A stretch of DNA of 64,000 nt from Pyropia yezoensis (taxonomy: Eukaryota; Rhodophyta; Bangiophyceae; Bangiales; Bangiaceae): assembly GCA_009829735.1 (NCBI GenBank), contig CM020620.1:27312951-27376950 (forward strand), read 5' to 3'. Positions 30,598 through 42,845 of this stretch are shown here, piece after piece. A program made the translations under genes and the position numbers. Every line of letters starts with the position of its first letter. Positions within the stretch are counted from its first letter, which is position 1. The notes under the pieces are model-generated. The model did no database searches, had not been told where the DNA came from, and saw only the letters and a list, made by a program, of their open reading frames with translations.

Positions 30598-33500
30598 TTG
30601 GTGGAGCAGCAGGGGACGGGTTTCCGTCACCCTTGCGGTGACGCCGTCTTCGGCCCTGGCACACGGATAGGGATCCGGTCCTTTTCTTGTACTCGTGGTG
30701 TTGCGACCTGATCGATTGTGTTGGGTTTTTACCTTTGACTGTGATCTACTGTTACTCTCCCAAATCTACCCCCTCGCTCTCTTATTCGTGGTGATTGTTA
30801 CGTCGGTTGACTGATTGTGACTATGTCTACCCAAGAGACGGGGAACGTTCAAGATGACGGATCGGCGTCGACGCCGACTCCGGAGGTGACTACGGGAGCC
30901 GGGATCGGGAACCCGATCGACAACGTTGAGACGCCAATGCTTTCCGGTGCCGGATCGACGTTTGGCACGGCTCGGACGGCAGGAGGCGGGGGCCCGCCTC
31001 AACTGTCGTCGACCGACCTCACTCCGCCGCCTCCTTCACCAGGGGATTCCCTGATGGCATCAATGGCCCGCATCGAGGCCCGGTTTTCCGGACTCGACGC
31101 TCGCCAGGAGCGGACGGAGGACGCGATGGCAGTGTTGATGTCAGCACGCCACACGACGGGACCCCGTCGTGTTCCTCCCACCCCGGTACGATTCGAACCG
31201 GCCGGACTACTTTCGGAGTCCACCAGGGTCGACCCCGGCGCAGCTACTCCGGGACAACCCCCGGACACAATGGGGTATGGATCCGACTCGTCGGCAGAGT
31301 TGGAACGGAGCCACACGGAGCGATACGCTCGGAGCACCCAAAGCGGACTCCGCGGACACGACCCGGCGGATACTTACGCCGGTGGAGAGTCGGTTATTGG
31401 GGGAGGGGGTACCCTCTCACAGTATCCCCACGACGAAGGAGGCCAGGCAACTCGGGTTCCCGAGGTGCCGACGCCTGAAGTACCAGCTTCAGTGGTGGAA
31501 TCTATGACCGCGCAGGTCACTGCGAGCCTACTGGACGGATGAAGTCCGATGAGTTTGCTCATCAACTGGCTAAGCGACTGGATATCCAGGACGCTGACAC
31601 GGAGATCGTCAACGAAGTCTTCAGGTCGGTACTGACTCCCGAACGTTATCGTTTGGAAGACCGATCTACCACCGTATCGGAATCGATGCGTAATACGTCG
31701 CACCGAGCGATCCGCTCTATGCAGACCCTTATGAAGGGAGTCCCTATGTTCGGGGGCCCCAACGGACGTCCGTTGGCAGTCATCGGCTTCTTGACTAGCT
31801 TCAAGGCAGCCGCGGACAAGGCGCTCGTTAACGAGGGGCTGGCTCTGGAGATCCTCCCGTTCTTTGTTGATGAACGGGTGCGAGGCATTCTTCGCCAGGC
31901 ATCCCCGATGCCGGGAATGAGGGTCGCGGCCACGCCCATGGATTACCGTGGGATTCCCAAGAAGCTGCTGAGCAGTTACCTCAGCGAGGACAAGTGCGAG
32001 GACCACTACCGGGCCCTGCGCACTGCCACCGCCCAGAGCTGGGAGGATGAAGAGATGTTTGGACGCCGGATCCAAGAGCTCGACTACGAGCTGGGGAAGC
32101 TCCTCGGAGAAGGGGAGCTACGGGCCATCCTGTTCACTGGAGTACCCAACTACGTGCGGATATCCGCTCGGGGAGCCAATACGGCCCGGACGAACTTCAG
32201 TCGACTGATGCATATGTGCAAGTCCCGAGGGGACGCCTACCGCGTTCTACACCCGGAGTGTGCCTTGGCCCCGAAGCCCAAGGGTGAGGGAGGCAAGCCC
32301 AGGCTTACCCCGGTACCGAGGCAAGAGAAGGTGGAACGTAAGGCCGCACCAGTACTGGTGGCGACCGAACAGACCCCTACGGGCGAGGATGAACCTCTAG
32401 TTGACCAACAGGGCCACCTGTTGCTACCGGCGACGCCGGTGATTGATGAGCACAGTACGGTAGCGTACATCGCCCCGGCTGGGACCCAGTTCCAGGTCAA
32501 CGAGGGAGCGGGACGGCGCGTCCCGTATGTGCGGACGACGGGGTATGCCCCGGTTACGGGTAACCCCCACCAGCCCCTGCCTACATGGGCAGTACGTACG
32601 GAGGCACCTCCGCAGATTGCGGGCCGACCCAACCGGTTGGGGGAGTCCATGTTCCGGTTGACCCAAGGACCCAAGGCCTACCAGGGAGCAGGCACTCGGG
32701 CGCCCGAGGGAGGCAACCGCAGCTACGGGGCTACCCCGATGCGAACTCAAGGAGGAACCGGCACGTCCGGATGTATGTTGTGTGGGGATCCCCAGCACTG
32801 GGTGTCTTCCTGCCCACTCATCCCCGAGGAGTCTCGGCAGGCAGCGGCGCACCGCAAGGCATCCACCGGGGGGTATCCCGCCAGAGCACCCGGACCCGCA
32901 CCGGGTAAGCAGCCAGCTCCAGGTGGAGTACTGGCCGTCGAGGAGGCACCTCCGCAGCCGGATTTCCCGGCGGACAGCACCCTACCAAGGGCGGGAAACG
33001 AGTAAGAGGAAGGATGACCGGGGGGCGCTGGGGTAACCCAAGCAAGCCACCCCGGAGTACCGCGGGGAAAGCCCCACGAAGAGCGCGGTTGAGCCGACGC
33101 CGCATCAACCCCCGGGTACACCTTCCGGCCCCGACGACACGGCGTCAGGGGATTGATGACCAACCACCAAGGTTGGGAGGAGAGGACGGGAAGCCCCGTC
33201 ACATGGAACCAGACAAGGGTGCTGTTCAGGATGCCCGAGCTACACCGGATATCGGTGTAGGCCACGTGCTTTTTACCTTGGAGAACTTCAAGGTATCAGC
33301 CACACTGGGGGTTGACCCCCAGTCGACACGATCGTACTACCCCGTACTGGATACAGGGGCTGGACCCAACCTTATCCGGAAGGATACCCTCCCGGACAAG
33401 TGGCTTCCGCGAGTCAGAGTTACTCGGGGACCCACCATCAAGGACGCGAATGGTCGCCTCATTCGTACGACCGCAGCGATGTCGCTGCGGGTGAACATCG

Positions 33501-36500
33501 GGGAACTCACCACGGAAGTCGACTTCCTGGTGTGTGAGACCCTATCGGTGCCCTGCATACTGGGGTGCACCTTCATCAACGTTCACGTTGATGCAATCCG
33601 GCCAGGCCGGAGGACCGTCGAGCTTCAAGAAGCCGACGGGACGAAGCGAGGACACACGGCTATCGTCAGGGACCTGACGCTACAAGGGAGCCACGTTAAC
33701 GTGGCTGAGGTGTACGCAAGTGTCGAGCCGAAGACACTTCGGTTGGCCAAGCGAACTCGCTTTGAGCCGTTGTCGGAGACAGTCCTCCCGGTTAACTGTG
33801 ACCTCGCAGGCATCTGCAGAGTCAAGTACAGCTTGCGGACGTACAAGCGCCATGGGATGACCATGGCCAACGGTCTCATAGACCTCCCATCAGGAGGGAC
33901 GTCCCTCCTAGTGATGGCGAACTATCGCCGTAAGGCAGTCACCCTCCCGAAGGGAACTATCCTCGGGATTGCCGAGCTCTACGAAGGAGATATCCTTACC
34001 CCTGACAAGGAAGGTCAAGTGGACCCACTTGAGGTGCTGGCGGTCGCCGAGACCACCGAGCAACAGCAACCCGATGACGGGAAGCCTAGTCGACCATCAT
34101 TACCGGCGGATATTCCGCCGAAGGACCAAGAAGCATTGAAGGCACTGGCCGAGGCTGACCTCGACCACCTTCCCCCTTCCGTAGCCGAAGGGGTACGACG
34201 GATGTTAAGAAATCATGACGTCATGTGGACGGGCGGAGCCCTGGGTACCATTGGGGCAACCCAACATCGTATTGACCTGGTACCAGGCGCGCGCCCCGCC
34301 CGGTCACAACCACAACGAGCGGGACCTATGCAACGAGAGATCGTTGATGGAGAAGTGAAGAGGATGAGTGAAGCTAAGGTGATCCGACCTTCGATGTCGG
34401 AATGGGGCGCCCCAGTCGTTATCGTACCGAAGAAGGATCAAACCCCTCGGTTTTGCATCGATTATCGACGCCTCAACTTGGTTACCAAGAAGGACTCCTA
34501 CCCTTTACCAAGGATGGATGAATGCATCGACTCCCTGGGGGAAGCTACGGTGTTTACCACCATCGACTGCAATGCCGGATACTGGCAGATCCCGGTGGCG
34601 GACGAGGATATCCCCAAGACGGCATTCGTCTGTCACAGTGGAGTGTACGAGTTCCTAAGGATGCCCTTCGGATCGTCCAACGCCCCCGCTACATTCCAGC
34701 GGGCTATCGACATTATACTGTCGGGGGTGAAGTGGCGTAACTGCCTAGTGTACCTCGATGACGTCATCGTCTTCTCGCGTAACATGGATGACCATGTGCA
34801 ACATGTTGACGAGGTACTCACCCTTTTGAGGAACGCCGGGGTAACCCTGCGTCTGAAGAAGTGCGCCTTCTTCCAACAGACGGTCGAGTATCTGGGCCAC
34901 CAGATAACCCCTGGTAAACTAGGGGTACTCGAAGCCAATACCCGGGCACTCCGGGATGCCCGGTTCCCTAACACCCAGACGCAGCTCAAGAGCTTCCTGG
35001 GAATGTGCAATGTATAGCGACGGTTCGTCAAGGACTTCGCTCGGATAGCTAAACCGTTAACGGTTCTTACGAGCAGTACCCTGCCCAAGGTACTCCAACC
35101 CCCTTCGCCTAGCGAAGAGGAGGCATTCGAGTCGCTGAAGCGAGCCCTACTATCCCCACCCGTCCTTGCGTTACCGCACCGACGGGGTACCTTCGTCATC
35201 GATGTCGATGCGTGCGACACCCAAATGGGATGCACCCTGCTACAGGGGGAGACATTGATCGGTACCGATAACGTTATCCCGGACCTACTTCCGGTAGGAT
35301 ACTTCAGCCGGACACTCAACCCGGCTGAGCGTAACTATAGTGCCACCGAGCGTGAATGCCTCGGAGTTATATGGGCAGTGCAACTGCTCCGTCCATACCT
35401 GGAGGGCTCCAGGTTCATCGTGAGGTCCGACCACGAACCCCTACGATGGCTCCTCAACCTTGGTGACAAGGATTCCGATAGCCATGGGAGGCTAGCCCGA
35501 TGGAGGCTAAAAATGGCCGAGCACGACTACCGTACCGTGTATAAGGCTGGGTCAACCCACCATCTCGGAGACGCATTGTCTCGACTCGACACCCCGAGCG
35601 GGGATACTCGCCCGGTGGACGAGGACATCCCGGTGGTACCGGTCTGCATGGTGGGTAACGCTACCCAAGGTATGGTTGGCCATACCATGGCACACAGAGC
35701 ATGCCCACTAACCCTCGCGGACTTTCGCGAGGCACAAGCCAATGAGGACGACTGTAGACGTCATCGCGCTAACCTCCTGGCCGGTACGGCCGGCATCTTC
35801 TCCGAGAACGAAGACGGACTCATAGACCGGCGGGCACCCGCCGATGGACGACATCAAGTCGTGGTTCCCGTGTCCTTACGGCAAGCCGTCATGGAACGAG
35901 AACACGAGAACCCCACAGCCGGACACCCGGGGGGTTCACGTATGTTCGCAGCAATGCGAAGGTTCTTCTACTGGCCAGCAATGGCCGTCGACGTGGTCGA
36001 CCACGTAAGGGGATGCCACCCCTGTGCGCGTAACCGCATGAGTCTACATAGGCAGGCGTCTGCCATGAAGCTATTCCCACCCGATGGGCCCAACGAGCAA
36101 GTCGCTATCGACATACTCGGGCCACTTCCGGTAACGGAAGAAGGGAACAAGTACATCCTGGTCATGTCTGACCGCTTTACTAAGCTGTCACGAGCGGCAG
36201 CCATCCCGAATGATACGGCATACACCATCATGAACGCAGTGGTTGACCGCTGGATCAGTGCATACGGAGTCATGAAGCAACTCCTCTCCGACAACGGAGC
36301 GAACCTTACGTCAGCATTCTGCACTAAGGTCCTGGGCATGTTCGGTATCGAACCACGTCGGGCATCCGACTACCACCCGCAAACCAACGGGCAGGTGGAG
36401 CGGTTCAACCGCACCATCGTCAAGATGCTACAGTGCTACGTGGCAGAGCACACGAACACTTGGGACAGGCTTCTGTCCGTACTCACCCTGGCATACAATG

Positions 36501-37260
36501 CCAGGCCGCATCGGAGCACGAACATCGCTCCGCTGGAGTGGGTCATGCCACTAGGCGTCGGTAACCTGACGCTGCCACCAGGCAGGTGCACTCGGTATGA
36601 TACACCGAAAGGCCGACCGGCCGAACGTATCCACCTAGCTTGGTTGGCCAAGCTATCGTGGATGATTCCTAAGCTCAGGGGTGCCCTTGACAGAACACAA
36701 CTTCGATATAAGAAGAACTTCGACGCCCGGTTACGGGTGCGCAACGCAACCCTGGTAACAGGTGACTGGGTCTATATCAGACACCAGAAGTTCCGGGGGG
36801 ACAAGCTCATGCAACCGGTCAAGGGACCGTACCAGATTCTCCACAGAGATGACCACTCTGTTATCTTACACTCCGATACGGAGATCCAACGCATCAGTGT
36901 GAATGATGTCACACCTGCTCCGAAGCCGGAACAGCCTCAGCCGGTACCGGCTGGGTTGCTACATGAAGCTCTTACAACGCACCGGTCAGATGACCCGGTG
37001 GGACCGGGTGGGATTCCATACCAAGTAGAGAGCGTGGTCGGACACACCCTCCCGGACCTACCAGGACCCTGGTACGTCAAGGTTAGGTGGGTCGGATACG
37101 ACTCACCCACCTGGGAACAGGCGGCGAAGATACCCCGCCAACTCCTCATGCCTTACATGAGGCGACGACGCCTACTGTAACAACCCAACCGACACCGACT
37201 TCGGCTGTCGGGGGGTGAGGCTTATACCTACTAAGTAGGGTGTGACATGGTTACGGCAGA

Positions 37261-37356
37261 CTTAGGTTTCTAAGTCAAATCAGACTTAGGTTTCTAAGTC
37301 GAACCAAGCTTAGGCAACTAAGTAGAGTCAAGCTTAGGTAACTAAGTAAAACCTGA
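37261..37356. repeat. 24-bp tandem repeat, four copies, inside the LTR element
   Basis: Units at 37261, 37285, 37309 and 37333 share CTTAGG(T/C)(T/A)(T/A)CTAAGT, itself an imperfect palindrome. They lie just after pol. Confidence 0.85.
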
Positions 37357-37658
37357 ACCTTAATAAGTTAACTTAGAGGTAAAGGCTAACTTCGATAATA
37401 TCGAAGTAAATAGGGGGCTTACACGGGAGGATGACCTCCCCAAGCCAAGACACAAAGTGAGGGAGGATGACCTCCCCAAGCAGGAACCAACCGGAAGAAG
37501 CTGGGCGGGAGGCAAGGCACCACTGAGCCAGAAGGGGTACTCCCCAGGGCAGCAAACAGAGGCAAGCAATGCCCCCAAAGGGGATGAGTTTATACTCACT
37601 ACTACCCGGCCACCATAAGGGTCACCGGGGCCCTCTCCCGCACTAACAATAGCACTCC

Positions 37659-39850
37659 TCAGTGCGTAGACCCACTGCCCGAGGGAGGCCACTCACGCGT
37701 CAGCGCGTATACCTCCGTGCTCCACCGGTCGGCAATCTCACGACGGTCAATCACCCGAGTTACCTCGGTGCATAGCTGGACGAGGGTGCTGCGGCCAGCC
37801 TCCACGTCCTCCAGAGCTTTCTGGAGGCGGTCCAGCACGCCACCGAAGCAACGCGCTGACCCAACTAGCGCAGCACCTGGGGGGATATCCCCCCAGCTAA
37901 CAGAGAGACCCTCCCGCATTGCGCGGGCAACAAGGGCGTCAACGCCCTCATACCAGAGACGGGGACCCCCGTCTTGTATGACTGGGGCGGGAGCGGACAC
38001 TGGCGCAGCCAGAGGAGCCAAAGGAGCCGACACGGCTACCACCGGAGCCGGTGGCACCTGATACGAGGCTCGGTAGGACCCTACCGAAGGGGCTACACCG
38101 TAACCCCGGCGGGGCTCCGCCCGACGACGGGACACCTCACGCTCCCCACCCGCAGAGCCCCACTCTCGGGGACGACGGCCAACCGCCGCCGGTATCGGGT
38201 TACCGAACCACGGGGCAAGGACCTGAAGAGGGTCATGAATAACCATGGGAATACCCAGGTCAGGAACGGCCTCGGTGGACGCCCACCCATGGCAACTAGG
38301 CTCACCCGGCTGAGTACGCCGGATACGCAACGAGTGACGAGGCAAGGGGGTAGCCCCAGCCTGCGGGTCCCGGTACGGGGGAAGGGCCAACACCCCAGCC
38401 CAGTTCACGGCATCGTGAACAGCCAGCAGGGCCTCGAACTCCCGGGCCAACCCGGTCTTGGCAGCTATCAGGTCCACGCCCAACTGCGCGATGTGCCGAC
38501 GGACACCCGTCGGAAGATGAAACAGGCGCCCCTGCCGGCGGACGGACAGCAAGAAGGAGGACGCCTGCCCGAGGGTAACCTCAAGGGTGAAGGTACCCTG
38601 CAACGGGTGGACCGGCCGGGAGGCCAACACACTCCCGAAGTATCGGAGACAGGAGCCGGTGTCAAACCGGAAAGCAGGGGCGGGTTCCCACCCCTCCTGC
38701 CATAGCGGCGGGCGCACGGGAGTGTATACCGGCGCACGACCGTTGCCGGTCTGCAACGCACACGTTATATCCGTGCGAAACGCATCCGCCATGACACCAT
38801 GGTTACGTCGCCAGCTCGACGCCGACTTCAACCCCGCCATAGGCGGTTAGGGAGCCGTCAACGACAGATACGGGGATACCCCCGGGTAGTAATCAAAGTC
38901 GGGATACTGACCGGTACTGCCCACCGTCTCCCCAAACGCAACCGGCTCCGCCGCCGCCGCAATCCCCCGAGCACTAGCCGGGTAGTCAATCTCCCGCGGC
39001 AACGCGGGAGCAATCAGGTCGCATACCCCGAAGGCGGGGTCGAGGTAGACCTCACCCCGTCCCACCCGAGTACGCCAGAGCTGCGCATGCCGGTCGTCCG
39101 GCTGACTCAGGATCCAATGGTGTTCCACTCGCACCGCGTTCGGCTGGTTGACCAGCCGCACCAACTCCTGCTCCCAACTCGGGTCCACCTTGACGCGCCG
39201 GGAGGACTCTCCACGGGGATGGGGCAGGTGGAAGTCCACCCGCATCCGCCCATCGGACTCCATTGACTCGTGCACAGTCAGGCCTCGAACCCGAGCCACC
39301 AAGTCGAACATCGACATGGCGGGTTGACCCGCCGCCACGGCGACGCCGCCACCCAACGGGGCAACCAAGGCAGAGCATCGCCGCCACCCGGACCCGACGT
39401 GGGTACCACGGGGGCAGCACGGGTAGATCCGCTACCCGCCGCAGCGGACACACCAACCGGGCGGGCACCCGCGCCGTCTTGACCCGCCGGACTGGACGGG
39501 GTGCCAACACCACCATCCGCCACGCCGGCGACACCGTCTTGAGGTAGAGCCACGCCGGTACCGGCGACAGAAGCCATCCGGGCCGCCGGAGGAGAAGCGG
39601 TAGAAGCCACCGCTGCACGCGGTTGTCCGCCACCCGACGGAGCCGTCGTGCCGCTACACACGGACGACAACCCGCCCGGCGCGCCGTCCGGAGCCACACG
39701 AACGGTCTCCCGGACGTCCTCGTCCTCCGACGAGCTCGCTAGGAAGCACTCGGCGGCGGTGGCGGAGACGGGAACGTCGTCCACCATCACCTCTTTCCCC
39801 TCTTCAGGCAGGAGGTCGTCCTCGCCCCCGGGTACCGGGGGGTCCGACAT
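37659..39850 (-). other. Antisense coding region between pol and the 3' LTR
   Basis: On the strand opposite to gag-pol this stretch is densely open. The largest frame (393 codons, from about 38840 leftward) has protein-like composition (PPAPVVAVSAPLAPLAAP; a helical segment with VGSARCFGGVLDRLQKALED). The part nearer the 3' LTR encodes an acidic Ser/Glu segment and a mixed segment with PSWEQELVRLVNQPNAVRVE. I recognise no family. Antisense frames in this position are known from some plant Ty3/Gypsy elements. Whether they make protein here is unknown. Confidence 0.5.
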
Positions 39851-40440
39851 GGTGCAACCGGGGTGGCAGGGGCGCCCCTTGCAGAAAAGCCGAGGCCGGC
39901 TCGACCCGGTACGAGGAACGCTCGCGCGGACGAGCCAGGGAAGCGCGGGCGCCCGCGCTTATGACCACAAACGGCCACGAGAAGCGCCGCAGGCGCGCGG
40001 GTCGACCCGCGCTCCACGAGGCTACGAACGGGCTCCACCCAGGCACCTGGGCGGGCCGCGGCCACACCCCCGTACGGGGCAATTAAGAGGGGTTCACCCC
40101 GAAACCGCCCCCGCGAAAAGCGGGAGCGGCCGCCCCCATTCACTCGGTGACACGAGAGGGGCTCCCCTACCACCAGACACCTGGTGGCGGATCCGCTTGC
40201 CACCCCTCGGAAAGGGGGGTCGTGAACAGAAACCCGCATCGGGAATTTAACGGTCCGGAAAACGGATCGTGTGTGTACCACACAAAGGAGGGCACCCCCC
40301 TCAGACAACCTCGAAAAGGGGTGTCTGTCGCGACGGGGCGCAAAGCCCCACCCGACTGGTAAACGGTCACGCGACCCACTTACATTCGGAAACCCGAATG
40401 CAACTCGACCCGAGGACGGGCCGAATCTAAGGGGGGGATA

Positions 40441-40803
40441 TGTAGCAATATGGTTGGCCGTATTGTAACCCTAATATTAGGGGGGCTACTTCTAACCCTT
40501 AACTTCCAATTTGAGAGTCCGGACTGGTCACGGTATCTACAAGTTACGTATGACCAGAGGGACTTGCATCTTGGGGTGGAGGGTAGTTAGTAGTGTCTCC
40601 GAGGGTTTATAACGAGGGGGCCGGCGGCGAATCCACCGCCGGCCAAGGCAGAACAACAAACCCCTCCCATTTGGGCTCCCATCTTGGTCCCGTGGCTTGC
40701 GCTCCAAGGACAGCAACCTTGGCCTCCCGGTGACGTTGGTGCCGATCCCCCTTGGTGAGTGTTCCCTGAGAGTGGACGTGCGACGGATCCCTATTGTGCT
40801 ACA
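40441..40803 (+). repeat. 3' LTR, 363 bp
   Basis: Same length and, apart from one base, the same sequence as 30235-30597; followed by the target duplication CAGGT. Confidence 0.95.
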
Positions 40804-41490
40804 CAGGTGCTGTACGAGTGCGGCTTGCTCTGCCACCCGGCGGTTGAGGTCCTTCATCACCCCACGGCGCGCGCCCGTAAGTCTGCGACGGAGGAGCTGC
40901 CTCTTGGTCACTCTGCCCGCCTGGCCATCCTGTTCGGCGGCCCCCCCAGCCCCAGTGTCCGGTTCGAAAAAACCGATGCGCGTCAGCACGTCTTTGTTGC
41001 TGGTAAGGGGTGACTCGTCGGCTGCGGGGCCCGCCCCACCTGCCCCATCCTCCTCGTCGTCGTCAATGGCGGCATCATAGCGCGGGGGCGGCTGCGCCGC
41101 CGCCGCACCCATTCCCCCGCCCGATGCGGCCGCCGCGGAGTCGATGGCGCGCTCACCTGCCGCGCCGCCCTCGCCGGCCCAATCGGATGGCGCCCGTTTC
41201 CCGCGCGTCGTAGACACGCGCCGCATGAAATTTAGCACGGCGTCCTTGACGGCCGTCGACATGTCGAGCCGTCCCGGGTTCCTCAGTTCGACTTTACGTC
41301 TGGTCCTTGCCGGTCCTGCCCCACTGCCGCCGTCTGCCTCGCTATGGGCCTCGAGTGCCAGGCGCCGAAAAGACGCCACAGCTTCATCGGCAACGTCAAA
41401 GGCAGTGCGGAGTACATCTGGGTGCACCTCACGCGCGACGGCCAGCCGGGCCTTGGCGGCCGAGACGCGGCGCGCAGGGTGCCGAGGCAT
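40804..41490 (-). pseudogene. 5' part of the minus-strand gene split by the LTR element
   Basis: The frame starts with an ATG at 41490 (MPRHPARRVSAAKARLAVAR) and stays open into the LTR. It is basic and helical at the N terminus, has an acidic/Gly-Ala linker (DDDEEDGAGG) and a second helical segment ending near NRRVAEQAALVQHL. The remaining C-terminal part lies at 29825-30234. The undisrupted protein would be about 360 residues. I recognise no family. In this copy the insertion certainly separates the gene from its normal 3' end. Confidence 0.62.
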
Positions 41491-42565
41491 GTCTGCGTAG
41501 CAGGGCCCGCCACCGCCGCCGACGACGACCACACACCGGCAAACGGCGCGTCCAGGCAAAGTTTGCCAGTCACACACGAGCCAGCAGCAGCAGTGCGCCC
41601 GTCACTACCCGCCTGCCCACCTTCAGACACCCCTGCGGTCGCTGCGCACCCGTGGCGGCGGCGGCTACCGGCCCTTAATCTTGAAGCGCCCCTGCTGTCG
41701 CCGCCACCCGTGGTGGCCGCGGCCAAGAACGTCCCGGGGGACGCTCCCGCCCACCTGGCAAATGCTGTATGTACGCGCAGGGGGTCGCAACCGCCCAAGC
41801 GCAACGGAAGAATAAATCGTCCACTTACCGCCGACAGGCCACCGGGCCAGGAATGCTCCGTGTCGGACGGTCTGGTCGGTGCATACACGCTGCTGTCGGC
41901 GCCGCCTGCTCGAAATGGCTGCGCGAGCACGGGCTTGACGTCTCAGGGCCGTCACAGGAAATGCGAATCAGAACAAAGCGATATTTTGGCTGCCTTTAGT
42001 TCCATGCTAAATAGCCACGGGTGAGTCCCGGCATGTGTCCGGTGGTCCATGCCAGGACGAAATTCCGGTAGTCAATGAGGTTTTGATTCTGCAGGCTTGT
42101 CCGGCGAGTAGTCTTATTGTCGCTTCCTGTGACAACCGACGGCGGTCTATATGCATAATACCGGATACACCGCGTTTCCCAGTCCATTGATCGATTGGAG
42201 TAGGGGTTACACAAACTCCGCGCTTTTTCAGATGTCCGCACACACGGAGTTTGCTCTACGATCTAGCCGTCTGTCGATCTTACGAACGATTCTCCATTGT
42301 GGGCCCACAGCTCACACCCTTGCCACGAACCCTCCCCCCCCCCCTCCCCCCCCCTCAAAAGGAACCGCCCCCTCCAAATGAATCGCCCCTCCTAATGAAC
42401 CACCCCCTCCGAATGAACCGCCCCTCACTCTGATCTTGGGGGCGACGATCGCTAAGGGATGTGCTGAAAAGTCTTGTCGCTTTTCCGCAAACTGCCAGTG
42501 TGTAATACGCAGGACAAAAATCGTCGGGACAAAAATCGTCGTTTCCCTGGGCGCACGTCTCGCGG
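41491..42565. other. Spacer with a helicase-gene fragment and short repeats
   Basis: At about 41875-41945 the plus strand codes HAAVGAACSKWLREHG, which resembles AAVGAACSKLLHDHG in the helicase gene near 45256-45300, so a small duplicated fragment seems to lie here. At 42356-42430 a 17-18-bp unit (CCCCTCC.AATGAACCG) is repeated about four times, and at 42512-42541 a 15-bp unit GGACAAAAATCGTCG is doubled. No complete gene was seen. Confidence 0.45.
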
Positions 42566-42845
42566 GCGTGCGCGCGCGAATGCATGCGCGCATGCGCGCG
42601 AACGCCCTCCCGCGCCCTCGCTCATGCGTGCGCGCGGACTGTGCGCGTGCATCCACGGGCATGCACGCGCGCATGCGTGCACGCGCGGCCCCCACCCCCC
42701 CCCGCCCTCTCCACGGTGTGCCGCGCCCCTTCCCCTCCCCCACCTCTCCCATTCCCGGTCGTGCCGCGCCCTCTCCCCCATTCCCGACCACCCTCTCCAC
42801 GGTGTGCCGCGCCCCCTCCCTTCCCCCACCCCTCCCCCCACCCCC
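42566..42845. repeat. Alternating GCGCATGC tract plus minisatellite, second copy
   Basis: An alternating purine-pyrimidine GCGCGAATGCATGCGCGC tract and the GGTGTGCCGCGCC minisatellite (boxes at 42715 and 42799) occur in the same order as at 18.0-18.46 kb. Confidence 0.8.

Larger units (their letters stand above)
30235..40803 (+). mobile_element. Ty3/Gypsy (chromovirus-type) LTR retrotransposon, very young
   Basis: Two 363-bp LTRs, identical except for one difference I could see, begin TGTAGC and end GCTACA, with a 5-bp target duplication. After the 5' LTR a TGGTGG-type stretch may be the tRNA primer site; a purine tract AAGGGGGGGATA precedes the 3' LTR. The gag-like region (about 30.8-33.0 kb) ends with a CCHC zinc knuckle (CMLCGDPQHW). 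The pol region (about 33.0-37.2 kb) has protease (DTGAGPNLI), reverse transcriptase (YLDDVIVF), RNase H, integrase and a C-terminal chromodomain-like segment (WYVKVRWVGYDSPTWE). The element looks nearly whole, with about one break in pol. Between pol and the 3' LTR lie 3 kb with antisense coding potential. Near-identical LTRs mean a very recent insertion, into the minus-strand gene around it. Confidence 0.95.
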
